The notes under the pieces were generated by a model that was given only the letters and a program-made list of their open reading frames with translations, did not search any database and was not told where the DNA came from. A program made the translations under genes and the position numbers. A DNA stretch of 64,000 nt from Paenibacillus alkaliterrae (GTDB lineage Bacteria; Bacillota; Bacilli; Paenibacillales; Paenibacillaceae): NCBI RefSeq assembly GCF_021532375.1, contig NZ_JAKGAP010000008.1, forward strand, positions 1 to 64,000. The letters are read 5' to 3'. Below, piece by piece: positions 21,410-31,151 of the stretch (positions are counted from its first letter, which is position 1; the number at the start of each line of letters is the position of its first letter).

Positions 21410-22654
21410 ATGTCTGCTGAAGCTGTGAAAGGGGCGGGAGGAAACCTGCTCCTCAACAAATTTTTTCAAACGATTTTGTTATCGAATGTGTTGCTGCAAA
21501 TTGGGATTTGGGTGCGGAATTTCGCCATTCTGATGTACGTGACCGATAAGACGAATGCGGACGAATTTGCGATTAGCTTAATGGGCTTCGTTGAATTTTT
21601 GCCGATATTCGTATTTTCGTTTATCGGGGGAACGTTCGCCGACCGCTGGAAGCCGCGATTAACGATGATATGGTGTGATTTTTTATCGGCGCTGTCGGTA
21701 TTTATTGTGCTTATTACGCTGCTCTACGGCTCATGGCATATGGTCTACTTGGCGACCTTCGTGTCTGCGATCCTCTCGCAATTCTCGCAGCCCTCTGCGA
21801 TGAAGCTGTTCAAGCAGCATATTCCGGAAGAGCAGCTGCAATCGGCTATGGCGATGTTCCAGTCGCTAATTGCGATCTTTATGGTTCTTGGGCCGTCGCT
21901 AGGCGTTATTTCGTATCAAAAGTTTGGGATTGAAGTTTCAATCGGAGTAATGGGCGTAGCATTCCTGTTATCGGCTGTCGTCTTGTTCCGAATTCCGCGC
22001 GACCGTGAAGTTGAGCGGACGGAGGCAGGCGCGGAACAGCGCTTCGTGCAGGATCTTAAGGATGGTTTTGCGTACGTATGGCGCAGTCCCGTGTTGAAAT
22101 CGCTGGGCGGTACGTTCGCGCTTGCCGGCACGGCAGTCGGCATAGCCCATACGCTGGGCTTGTTCATCGTATTGGAGCGGCTGGAGCAGCCGAAAGAATT
22201 TTTACAATATATACTGATGGTCAACGGTGTTGCGATGCTTGTGGGAGGCGGACTGGTCATGGCTATAGCCAAAAAAGTTCCGCCGCAAAAGCTGCTCGCG
22301 CTCGGCATATTTCTAAGCTCCGTCTGCATGGTCGGCATCGGGCTGTCGACAAGCGTTCCGCTAACGTTAGTTTTGCAGTTTATAAGCGGACTCGGTTTCC
22401 CTCTCATCCAAATCGGCATCAGCACGATGATTTTGCAATGGTCGGAGGAGTCGTACATCGGACGGGTGAACGGTGTGCTTAGTCCGATGTTTATGGGTAT
22501 GATGGTCATTATGACACTCGTTGCTGGCCAGCTAAAGTCTGTATTTCCGCTCGTCGGAATCTACAGTGCGGCGGGCGGTATCATGTTCTTAGGCATGCTG
22601 CTGCTCATCCCCTTGTTTAAACATAAACCGCTTGTTGCCGGGGCCGAAGGCTAG
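21410..22654 (+). CDS. MFS exporter, DHA3/macrolide-efflux type
   Basis: A 414-residue major facilitator protein with about 12 membrane segments. GGTFADRWKPR and the adjoining NVLLQIGIWVRNFAILMYVT are typical of the DHA3 group, which includes macrolide and multidrug pumps. The ATG at 21410 is preferred; a GTG at 21398 overlaps the AGGGAG site. Stands alone between the broken GIY-YIG-like gene and a terminator. Substrate unknown. An alternative is a general lipid or siderophore transporter of the same fold. Confidence 0.82.
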   Translation: MSAEAVKGAGGNLLLNKFFQTILLSNVLLQIGIWVRNFAILMYVTDKTNADEFAISLMGFVEFLPIFVFSFIGGTFADRWKPRLTMIWCDFLSALSVFIVLITLLYGSWHMVYLATFVSAILSQFSQPSAMKLFKQHIPEEQLQSAMAMFQSLIAIFMVLGPSLGVISYQKFGIEVSIGVMGVAFLLSAVVLFRIPRDREVERTEAGAEQRFVQDLKDGFAYVWRSPVLKSLGGTFALAGTAVGIAHTLGLFIVLERLEQPKEFLQYILMVNGVAMLVGGGLVMAIAKKVPPQKLLALGIFLSSVCMVGIGLSTSVPLTLVLQFISGLGFPLIQIGISTMILQWSEESYIGRVNGVLSPMFMGMMVIMTLVAGQLKSVFPLVGIYSAAGGIMFLGMLLLIPLFKHKPLVAGAEG

Positions 22655-22745
22655 CGGCAAGCTGGAGGAGATGTCAAGCTGGAGGAGATTGACAGATCGT
22701 TCGGCCTGAAGTAACATTTAGAATAGTTGACAGGAAGCATAGCGA

Positions 22746-22789
22746 AGCACGCTTGTTCCCCCGAAAGAGGGAGAGGCGTGCTTTTTTTG
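22746..22789 (+). terminator. Terminator after the DHA3 exporter
   Basis: AGCACGC (22746-22752) pairs with GCGTGCT (22776-22782), inner CCCCC...GAGGG, and seven T. Just upstream, CAAGCTGGAGGAGAT occurs twice in a row (from 22659 and 22676), a small tandem duplication. Confidence 0.85.
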
Positions 22790-23100
22790 TCGTTTGGAGA
22801 AAGGGAGGGCTTGGAAAAAGAAGGGGATTTCGACAGAAAACAAGAAATTCTATAAGATGCCTGTAAAAATGTACAAAACCAAAACCAGTGCTTGCCAAAA
22901 GTCGTGAATGCGAGCCGTTGAACGGACTTTAGATCCCTTATATCTGGATAGAACCCCCTGTTCGGAGCTATAGCGGACACAGGTTCCTTTATTCGTTCAT
23001 TTCTGGGCGAAAACCTAGAGAAATACAGCAAATAGCGGATCGTATGTCCAGCAAGTTCGAATGGCATAGACATTAATTTGGATCGAATGAGGGAGTGTGA
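22790..23100. other. Intergenic region before the SLH operon
   Basis: No convincing gene or RNA. Reading frames crossing it on the minus strand are not supported by a ribosome binding site or a known domain. GAGGGAG at 23088-23094 is the ribosome binding site of the next gene. I could not find a clear promoter. Confidence 0.4.
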
Positions 23101-24063
23101 ATGTTTGTAATGAAGCTGATTACATATAGGGTTTTGCCAGCTTTCGTTTTGTTGATGACCGTTTTTTTCCCCTTGCAGACATTTGCAGCGGAGAAGGTTG
23201 TTATAACGAAAACATATGACGTGCAGTCCGCCGCGGATTATATCGAATTTACGCTGGATGGTTATGACGGTGCCTTTACCTCTTCGATGACGATGCCGAA
23301 CGGGCGGGTCGTTAAGATGGATAAAAGCAATAAAATTTCGGATAGCTCTCAGCCATATTGGACGAATGACTTTGCGGTAAGAGGCGCTCTGAAAGGAAGG
23401 TATACATTTAAAATTCATGCTCCAAAACAAGCCTATTATAACCTTCGCGTCAGCATACCGTTGTTTTCGGACATTCCGAATCACTGGGCGGCGGAATCGA
23501 TCCATACATTTGTTCAAAAGGGAATAGTAGACGGCTTCGGGGATGGACGATTCGGGCCAAATGAACAAGTAACAGGTGAAGCGCTTGTCAAAATGCTTGT
23601 GCTTGCCTTGACCGCCGAGCAGCCGAACGGAAAGCGGCAATGGCTGACGAATTTCCGGTGGAAGGTAAAGGACGAGAAGCTGAGCAAGGAAATGGGCTTT
23701 CAAGAATTTAGCTTTGTTTCAGAAAATGGCCTCCCTTGGTCAGCTCCTTATTTATCGGCGGCAAACGGAATTGGCATAACAAAAGATTGGTCGAATGGTG
23801 AATTTCAGAAAGCTTTTAAACGCAAGGATGTAGCACTCTTGGCAGCTAATGTCATGAACATGGTTTCACCGTCTAAGCCGGCCAAGATTCCGGCATTCTC
23901 AGATATTAAGGCGTTGGACGCCAAGTACCAGGATGCGATTGTACAGGTAAATAATTCTAGTATCTTTAGCGGCTATCCAGATGGAACGTTTAAACCGGAA
24001 GATAAGGTGACGCGGGCAGAAGCCGTAGTTGTCTTAACGCGATTGATCGGGTTTCTGAATTAA
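23101..24063 (+). CDS. SLH-domain surface protein
   Basis: A 320-residue exported protein. A signal peptide (about 1-29, cleaved after TFAA) is followed by a beta-rich domain (about 33-118) of unknown type. Three SLH motifs anchor it to pyruvylated wall polymer: 122-165 (FSDIPNHWAAESI ... VDGFGDGRFGPNEQVTGEAL), a divergent one near 215-255, and 263-310 (FSDIKALDAKYQDAI ... SGYPDGTFKPEDKVTRAEAV). Start ATG follows GAGGGAG. First gene of a three-gene operon with another SLH protein 23 bases on and a giant secreted protein; probably the anchoring part of a surface assembly. Confidence 0.85.
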   Translation: MFVMKLITYRVLPAFVLLMTVFFPLQTFAAEKVVITKTYDVQSAADYIEFTLDGYDGAFTSSMTMPNGRVVKMDKSNKISDSSQPYWTNDFAVRGALKGRYTFKIHAPKQAYYNLRVSIPLFSDIPNHWAAESIHTFVQKGIVDGFGDGRFGPNEQVTGEALVKMLVLALTAEQPNGKRQWLTNFRWKVKDEKLSKEMGFQEFSFVSENGLPWSAPYLSAANGIGITKDWSNGEFQKAFKRKDVALLAANVMNMVSPSKPAKIPAFSDIKALDAKYQDAIVQVNNSSIFSGYPDGTFKPEDKVTRAEAVVVLTRLIGFLN

Positions 24064-24086
24064 TGACAGGTAGAGGAGTGGTTCAA

Positions 24087-25349
24087 ATGGTAAAAAAAAT
24101 AATGATTGGTTTCATCGCGTTGTCTCTGTTCGCAGGATTGGCTTTTACGGCGGGTTCTGACAAAAGCGATCGAGCAGTTGCAGCCGAAAAGCTGCCGTTC
24201 TCGGATATTGAGAATCACTGGGCGAAGGAGAGTATTTTAAAGGCAGCGGAGAGCGGCCTTGTGGATGGCTTCCCGGATGGAACTTTTAAGCCGGATTCCG
24301 TTGTGAGTGGAGATCAATTTGTTTCAATGATGCTGCGTGCTTTTTCAGACGGTGGAACGAATTTTGATCCAGAGTGGATGGATGCATTAATGAATTATCA
24401 GCCGGCATTTTGGGGAACCATTCGTTCGGTCGTGAAGGAGAAAGGTTTCAATTTTCAAAACGCCAAAAGTGGGTATTGGGCTAAGCCAAATATTGATATG
24501 TTGTATGACATGAATGTGTTGATGACATTTGATTCTGTATTTCCTCCGACAAATGAGCGATATAAAAAGCAGATTAAACGCGAAGAGGCTTCTTATCTTC
24601 TTGGTTCTTGGTTTGATAAATTTGAGAACTCATTCGACTCAGCTTATATTGACTATACTTCAGCTAATAGTGGTTTAGTGGATATGAAAGATTTTACGGA
24701 CTCTTCAGTTCGCATCTATCGAGAGACTGTATTGCTGTCCGGAATAATTCGTGGCTGGAACAAACACTTTTACCCGCAGCGTTATGTAACCCGAGCTGAA
24801 GCATTAACAATGGTTCAACGCTTGCGGGATCCAGCCTTACGAGATCCATATAAGCCAGATTTGAAAGGTCAGTATTATACTGAGTTAGATGGTCAGATAT
24901 TTTTGTACAGTGATAAATTTAAATATGATTCGTACAAAAAGATTATCGATTTAGCGAATAAACATGTTACAAAAGGATATGTAAGTGTTGGAAATTTGGG
25001 TGTTACAGTTTTTGATAGCAAAAATACTTATGATAAACGAGACTTTTTAATTCGTTTGGGGGATTTTGTTAACGCACCTTCAAGCGAATTTGGATTGACT
25101 GTAGGGGAAGGGGATGCACGATACATCAAAATGATTTATCCAAAGGATAAAAAATATCCAAATTCGATTGCTTTTGTAGATGCTGCATTTGAATTTTTGG
25201 CAGGAAGTGGTAAAGGTGCTGATTTTAAATCTAATATTTCTTCAATGGAAAACACCTTAACTACGAAACCTTTAGAATTTTCTTTTAATAATAAAAAGTT
25301 TAGAGTTTTTACTTCTGGTAAGTTTTTCAGAATAGAATTGCTTTATTAA
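24087..25349 (+). CDS. SLH-domain surface protein
   Basis: A 420-residue exported protein. The ATG at 24087 is used since AGAGGAGTGG lies just upstream; an earlier ATG overlaps the previous stop. Signal peptide about 1-33. Three SLH motifs: a clear first (PFSDIENHWAKESI ... VDGFPDGTFKPDSVVSGDQF), a second around 125-170 and a third around 220-260 (IRGWNKHFYPQRYVTRAEAL). The last 150 residues form an AT-rich, unrecognised domain that may present a ligand or bind the partner protein. Middle gene of the operon; 13 bases separate it from the giant protein gene. The base composition falls toward AT in its 3' half. Confidence 0.84.
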   Translation: MVKKIMIGFIALSLFAGLAFTAGSDKSDRAVAAEKLPFSDIENHWAKESILKAAESGLVDGFPDGTFKPDSVVSGDQFVSMMLRAFSDGGTNFDPEWMDALMNYQPAFWGTIRSVVKEKGFNFQNAKSGYWAKPNIDMLYDMNVLMTFDSVFPPTNERYKKQIKREEASYLLGSWFDKFENSFDSAYIDYTSANSGLVDMKDFTDSSVRIYRETVLLSGIIRGWNKHFYPQRYVTRAEALTMVQRLRDPALRDPYKPDLKGQYYTELDGQIFLYSDKFKYDSYKKIIDLANKHVTKGYVSVGNLGVTVFDSKNTYDKRDFLIRLGDFVNAPSSEFGLTVGEGDARYIKMIYPKDKKYPNSIAFVDAAFEFLAGSGKGADFKSNISSMENTLTTKPLEFSFNNKKFRVFTSGKFFRIELLY

Positions 25350-25362
25350 AAAGGGGAATTTC

Positions 25363-28300
25363 ATGAAAGGAGCATCAGAATTGAGGAGATTAAGAAAAAA
25401 TGTATCATTATGGATGATTGTTATTATGTTTTTATCAACGGTGGTTTCATTTATTCCTGCTACAGCTTTTGTTGAAACAGCTTTTGGGGCAGAAATGATT
25501 AATGGTTTCGATAATCCGTGCGGATACAATGTTCAGTCAGATGGAAAAATACCTTCCGGCGTTCGACCTTGTAATGAAGATGGATACAAATTTAATTCCA
25601 AGCTTTATTACGCTGAAGTAGTCATGAACGAAGCTGGGAAAAAATCGCCGCCGAGAAACCTGATCGTGTACGGCGATTATTCTTCTATCCCTGAGCGCAG
25701 CCAGAATTATAAAAGGGGTTGGCAAACAGACGAGAATATCGTCATTAATCCAGCGCCAAACGGGGAGGGTCACTATTATGCCTATACGACAAAATATGGT
25801 GGATATACATACGGGGAATTTAGGTACATAGGCTATACGGTAGACGGTTCCTTGTATCATAACAACTATTTTATTGTGGACGATGACAGGGGTATAAATT
25901 TAGCAAACAAGCATTGGGTCTTTCAACCTTGGAAAAGCTTGCCTAGTTCATACAGACATAAACCAGCAACACCCGGATTTATTTATGAAGATTTTGACTA
26001 CAGTACAACCTTACCGGAATTCGATAAACTGCTTGAAAATATTCAACGTTCAATAGGATTCGATATTACGCAAGGGGTGGCATATAGTGATCGATATAAC
26101 GTTTTGAGTGGCATCCCTGAAAACAGGGACCCAAGAAATTACATGGTCGTAAACCAACCAGCAACAGCCAGAGAAGCCGGTTTCGGTACCATGTTTCACT
26201 ATAGCTGGGCTTCTCATTCGTTGTGGTATCAGACATTTTCTTTCGCGAAATTAAAAGGGCCGGAGAAGAATGCTCCGCCAGCTGCTTGCGTTGTAGAGCC
26301 GGTACAAAAACAGCCAATTCCATTAGGAAAAGACCGCAAGGTGCAAGTGCAGATTAAAGAAACGGGCACGCTGCAGGATCAGCTCATGCACGGCTCATTA
26401 GCAGCCGAAGCTTTATTTTATACGAGAAGGGAAATAAGCAACTGGCAGCTTAAACTTTATGATCAACAACAAGCAAAAAACTTGAATCTAGCCTCCTATA
26501 CGAAAGCGGACAGTGTAGTCATTAAGGAAAATCAAGGATCGGGAATTTTCACCTTAGAAATCGATACCGACAAATTGGACAAGACGGACCCGAAAATGTG
26601 GAAATACACAACATATGGTGAAGCGGTGGCTATCTTTGCGAATCATACGGCTGCCGATCCGAACTTGTCCAGCAGTCCAAAGTGCAATCTCGATTTATCG
26701 TTTAAACCCGCAGAAAAAGGCGTTATGCTATCCGATTTCAATATCATACCGCAAGTGCATTTCACTAAAAAATTAAGCTTTGACAAAGAAATGATTGGTT
26801 ATCAGGACTTATCCTATGGTAAAGATGCTGACTACTATATTTTTGAAATATCCAACGATGAAGACGGAACGAAAGTAACTAAAACCTTTGATCCAGCCAT
26901 TCCTGAAATAAAGAAGCCCAAAGCGGGTTACCTGGATCAGGAAGCAGTCCGTACATTTTTACATGATTACATATTGACCAAGTTTTCGGAGTCAGCAACA
27001 GGTCGCAAATTAAAGACATTTCAAATCAAACAGACCATTGTCGATAAAGATGAAACGACAAATAACCAATCCATTGCGTTGAAAACAATGATTGTCATTC
27101 AAGATGCGCCGATTGAAATAATTGGCGGTTGTGCAAATCCAAACGCTGTGTTTCCGCCTGCTCCGCCGCAGTACATACAGCCGGAAGCGAGCTGGCCGCT
27201 TGACTGGTACGATGTTGTGCCGTTTCCGGTAACGGACGCAGAACCTGGCTATATCCCTGCGCTGAGCTGCAAATCAGCACCCGGCTATGAAGATTTCGCC
27301 AAAAAAGCATTCATCGATGGCAAGGAAATTGATGTGAACAAATTTTTTAACGGAGAGTATGTGTTTGGTGAAGCTGCGCTTGGGATCCGCGAAGTAAAAA
27401 TTGTATGGACGGCACCTGATGGCACGGAATCATTTATGATCAGGCACGTAGTCATTCACGAATCAAAACCAAGAGTATCGTTAAAAATCGAAGGGACGTA
27501 TAAGCAGAACCGGACGATGATGGCATATGACCGATCTGCAGCGAGCAATGATCAATGGGTTGAAACGAATGCGCCTTTAGAAATTACATCTTTTAGTTTT
27601 GTTGATACGAGCGATCCGAACCTGAAATGTCGGACTGGATATTGCGAGAGCAATCTTTCGCAAAAAATGTTTATGTACAAGAAAACAGGAAATTACCAAA
27701 TGAGTATCGCGGCCAAAAGGGTTATCAATTATGGTAACGGAAAATCAATAATCCGTTACTCCGATCCGTACCTCGTCGATTACGAAATCATGCCCGATCA
27801 TAAACCAGCCATCATAGCCCATGCTTATGGTGCTGAAATCAGCCGATTGGACAAGCTGCAGCTGTACTATGATGTGCAAAGTACGGATGAAGATTTCATC
27901 GCATCCAAGACATTGAAAGTATTTTACGACGCGAATAATGACGGCACCTTTGAAACCAAAGTCTATGAGACAGCCGATGACGTAACAGAGCTGCCGAAGC
28001 TTCCCAAGCTGGGTCAATATCAAATCGTTGTAGATGCTAAAGAAGGGACTAATCAAGATCGACTGATGGAATTTATTACACCCGCGGATGATCAGACAAA
28101 TACTTCTTCTTCATATTTTTTTGTAGACAACTATGAACCTTCAAGCGATTTATATTTGGAAGTTCCAAATGAAAAACCGGACATGGATGTTTTCTTCATG
28201 TTGGATTCCAATTTAACGCAGAGTTCAACTGATTATGTAAAGAACAATAAAGTCACGATCACGAACGCTTTTACAACGGGGAACATGCTTGCGAATATCG

Positions 28301-31047
28301 GGATATGGGATATGAAGACGTACACCTATGATCAACCGGCTAATACCTCTAAAAATACGGGATCAAGTTATCCATCGAGTACGATTACTTATTCTAGTGA
28401 AGGTTATTCAGGAACGTTGTCCCGAACAAGTGTATCAAATTCGCCTTATAACAGGGATGAAGGGAAGTATGTTTCTAAAACAGATTCTAAAACCGCAACA
28501 GATTCTTGCAGCAACACCGTTACGACAACCTATAACCAAAATGGCTATGCGAATGGAAGTTCTTCTTGGAGTGAATGTCCAAGCAGTGTGTCGTATAGTG
28601 ATGGAAGCTATTCAGGATCATTAAGCAGATCAGGTACTTCTTCAAGCGGTTCATGCCCATCTTCTGGAGGTCCAAAAAACGGATCTTGCAGTGTAACATG
28701 GTATGCCAGCTATTCAGGTACTGTATATTGGACTCGTGATGTTTGGGAGCCGCGGATGGTTAGCTATGATGATTACACAGGGTATTATAGCGGAACCATT
28801 TACAAGGATGTCAGGCAGTCGTATGACGCATCGTTTATGAGGGCGGTTCAGTCAAAGTACGTGATTTATATTTCGGATAATACAGTTAGCCATCTTCCGG
28901 ATTTGCAAAATGTCATGAATAAACAAGTTGCTAAATTAGTACTTATCGGGCAGAACGCCATCCAGGCGCAAATCATTCACGACAAGTACATTCAAAATAA
29001 CAAAGCGATTGATCAACTGGTAAGCGATGTAATTGATCACATTGGCGAAAATAATCCGGCAATACCAAAAGTATTTAAATTGGTGGGCGAGGATGTGGAA
29101 ACACATACCGCAACGTTTGATTACGAGGATGATTCGATAGCTGCAGACGAAATGCAAATTATACAAGATCCAAACCATTTCGATAATTCAACGGGCTTTG
29201 ATACTTTTAAAGGAAAATCGATAATTTTGGAGAAAAGCGCAGCTAATTGGCATACGTATCAGTCAATCGTGAACCTGATCAAGCCAGGTAAATATACTTT
29301 TTTTCGTCGTGTTAAGGATATGCCAACAACAGATCCGAATTTCGCGGATTACGCTTATTATTCAAACGAGTCGGCAATCGAGGTTTTTGTGCACCGCAAG
29401 CCGGTAGCGGATGTCACATTAGATTTTGATTACTTATTGGCCTCCAATACGTATCGCACAACCTGGGTAGATATGTCGTATGATCTGGATCATAACATCA
29501 CCAGAGCCAATACGGATCGAGGCATTCAAGCCAGAACGATTAAATTTACCAATCAAACAACAGGTGAGGTGTTTACCAAAATTCCGGAGTCCCTGCCGCC
29601 AGGCACATACGTATTGGATTACATGGCCCAGGACTTGGAGGGCGTTTGGTCAGAGCCTGTTCAAAGAACCTTTGTTCTGCCAGATACGGTACCCTTGCAG
29701 ATGAAGTCTAATTTGAAAACGGCGTATAGCGGCTTTTCATTAGCCAGCGTTCCAGCAAGTGAGTCTTTAGTCGCTCATCAACTTTGGACAAGGTATCCTT
29801 ATTCGATCTCATTAGCTTTTTCGATGGCTGGTCATATATCCCGTTCCGTTCCTTATTACACCGGCACGAAGAATGGTAACGATATTACCTGGAATAACGA
29901 GTCATTCACCATACCAAGCACGACGCCGGACGGTCCATATACCTTCACGATTACCGGGAATGGTTCCGTCGCGGGTTCAAAAGCAGCTCAAACCTATGCC
30001 GTTCAAGTGGAAACGCCCATCGAATTGAGCGGTACAATCGATGCCGTTAGCGGCAGCGCATCTAACGTCGCATCCTTAGTGGTCAACGAAGCCTATCTTT
30101 TAAAGGCAAAAACAACGAAATATGCGAATTCAGCAACTGTGACCATATTTAAAGGGACGCCATACCAAAGAAATGTTACGCTAACATCCGCCACAAGCCA
30201 GACAACGGGGTACGGCCAGAAAAATTGGACGGGCAGCTATACCGTTGGCGCAATTCCGAACGGGTTCTATACCTTCGAGTGGAGGTCCACTACGCCAAAT
30301 GGCAATAGCCAGACAGTAAGCAGGACGGTCGAGATCGTTAGTAACCGCCCGCCTGCGGCAGACTTTGATTGGTCGCCGAAGCCGCTTTATGAAGGGGATT
30401 CAGCTCTGTTTCAATCGGCCGTAAACGATCCGGATGGCAATACATTATCGGTTGTCTATGAGTTAACGAGCCCGACTGGAGTGAAGAGCAGCTATTCGTA
30501 TTCGATTGGAGGCCCGAGCTATCCTGCTAAAGGACCTGCGCTAACGCTGACCTTGGCTGGGACATGGACAATGCGGATGACGGCCAGCGACGGCATCGCG
30601 GCTCCGGTCGCTGTGACGAAATCCGTACAGGTGCTGCCCCTAACCGTTATCGGCCGTGTAAAGCATACCGAGCTATGGGAACAGCACCGGCAGGATTTTA
30701 ATGTGAAGAAGTCAGGAAATGCGAATTCGCCGCGCGGCTATTCGGTTTTCTGGGCAGGCGAGAAGTTTGTACTGGAGGCGGATACGACCGTGACCGGCAC
30801 AGCAACGAGGGCAGACCGGGTAGAGGTGCAAATGGGCGATTATTCCGCCGCGCTTATCGCATCGGATTCGGCACGCACCAGTTGGAAGGGCGAGATGTGG
30901 GATGCTGCATTTGCCGGGTTGGCAAGGGGCGCGATTACTTTCACATTTACCGTTCATTACAGCAATGGAACCGTTAAAACCGATACTATTGAGGCCACCA
31001 TCGATGGGCAGACCATGGATATCGTTGGCGTGCATCGAAAACAGTAA
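25363..31047 (+). CDS. Giant secreted multidomain surface protein with a Cys-rich YSGTL-type module
   Basis: An 1894-residue exported protein (signal peptide about 1-43). It has no SLH, LPXTG or known catalytic motif. From about residue 940 (DMDVFFMLDSNL ... MLANIGIWDMKTYTY) to about 1215 (KYVIYISDN, VAKLVLIGQNA) it looks like an alpha/beta, von Willebrand-like domain interrupted by a Cys/Ser/Tyr-rich module (about 996-1152) with GYSGTL, SYSGSL, SYSGTVYW and YYSGTIYKD turns. The C-terminal third is a series of beta-sandwich domains, including a PKD-like unit near 1660-1760. The overall layout recalls proteins labelled Athe_2463-type in Firmicutes (from memory). As the SLH proteins precede it, they may hold it at the cell surface. 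Confidence 0.8.
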   Translation: MKGASELRRLRKNVSLWMIVIMFLSTVVSFIPATAFVETAFGAEMINGFDNPCGYNVQSDGKIPSGVRPCNEDGYKFNSKLYYAEVVMNEAGKKSPPRNLIVYGDYSSIPERSQNYKRGWQTDENIVINPAPNGEGHYYAYTTKYGGYTYGEFRYIGYTVDGSLYHNNYFIVDDDRGINLANKHWVFQPWKSLPSSYRHKPATPGFIYEDFDYSTTLPEFDKLLENIQRSIGFDITQGVAYSDRYNVLSGIPENRDPRNYMVVNQPATAREAGFGTMFHYSWASHSLWYQTFSFAKLKGPEKNAPPAACVVEPVQKQPIPLGKDRKVQVQIKETGTLQDQLMHGSLAAEALFYTRREISNWQLKLYDQQQAKNLNLASYTKADSVVIKENQGSGIFTLEIDTDKLDKTDPKMWKYTTYGEAVAIFANHTAADPNLSSSPKCNLDLSFKPAEKGVMLSDFNIIPQVHFTKKLSFDKEMIGYQDLSYGKDADYYIFEISNDEDGTKVTKTFDPAIPEIKKPKAGYLDQEAVRTFLHDYILTKFSESATGRKLKTFQIKQTIVDKDETTNNQSIALKTMIVIQDAPIEIIGGCANPNAVFPPAPPQYIQPEASWPLDWYDVVPFPVTDAEPGYIPALSCKSAPGYEDFAKKAFIDGKEIDVNKFFNGEYVFGEAALGIREVKIVWTAPDGTESFMIRHVVIHESKPRVSLKIEGTYKQNRTMMAYDRSAASNDQWVETNAPLEITSFSFVDTSDPNLKCRTGYCESNLSQKMFMYKKTGNYQMSIAAKRVINYGNGKSIIRYSDPYLVDYEIMPDHKPAIIAHAYGAEISRLDKLQLYYDVQSTDEDFIASKTLKVFYDANNDGTFETKVYETADDVTELPKLPKLGQYQIVVDAKEGTNQDRLMEFITPADDQTNTSSSYFFVDNYEPSSDLYLEVPNEKPDMDVFFMLDSNLTQSSTDYVKNNKVTITNAFTTGNMLANIGIWDMKTYTYDQPANTSKNTGSSYPSSTITYSSEGYSGTLSRTSVSNSPYNRDEGKYVSKTDSKTATDSCSNTVTTTYNQNGYANGSSSWSECPSSVSYSDGSYSGSLSRSGTSSSGSCPSSGGPKNGSCSVTWYASYSGTVYWTRDVWEPRMVSYDDYTGYYSGTIYKDVRQSYDASFMRAVQSKYVIYISDNTVSHLPDLQNVMNKQVAKLVLIGQNAIQAQIIHDKYIQNNKAIDQLVSDVIDHIGENNPAIPKVFKLVGEDVETHTATFDYEDDSIAADEMQIIQDPNHFDNSTGFDTFKGKSIILEKSAANWHTYQSIVNLIKPGKYTFFRRVKDMPTTDPNFADYAYYSNESAIEVFVHRKPVADVTLDFDYLLASNTYRTTWVDMSYDLDHNITRANTDRGIQARTIKFTNQTTGEVFTKIPESLPPGTYVLDYMAQDLEGVWSEPVQRTFVLPDTVPLQMKSNLKTAYSGFSLASVPASESLVAHQLWTRYPYSISLAFSMAGHISRSVPYYTGTKNGNDITWNNESFTIPSTTPDGPYTFTITGNGSVAGSKAAQTYAVQVETPIELSGTIDAVSGSASNVASLVVNEAYLLKAKTTKYANSATVTIFKGTPYQRNVTLTSATSQTTGYGQKNWTGSYTVGAIPNGFYTFEWRSTTPNGNSQTVSRTVEIVSNRPPAADFDWSPKPLYEGDSALFQSAVNDPDGNTLSVVYELTSPTGVKSSYSYSIGGPSYPAKGPALTLTLAGTWTMRMTASDGIAAPVAVTKSVQVLPLTVIGRVKHTELWEQHRQDFNVKKSGNANSPRGYSVFWAGEKFVLEADTTVTGTATRADRVEVQMGDYSAALIASDSARTSWKGEMWDAAFAGLARGAITFTFTVHYSNGTVKTDTIEATIDGQTMDIVGVHRKQ

Positions 31048-31151
31048 CGGCTGAATGGATACGACAAGCAGATTTTTGATTTTTCATATTTGTGGTAAGA
31101 TGACGGAAAAGACTGTGTTCATTATTTCATTGTGGCAAAGGTGTCGATACG

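Noticed and set aside
22651..23703. 350-residue open frame on the minus strand
   Set aside because: It runs antisense to the first SLH gene and through the gap before it, has no ribosome binding site or known domain, and has shadow-like composition.
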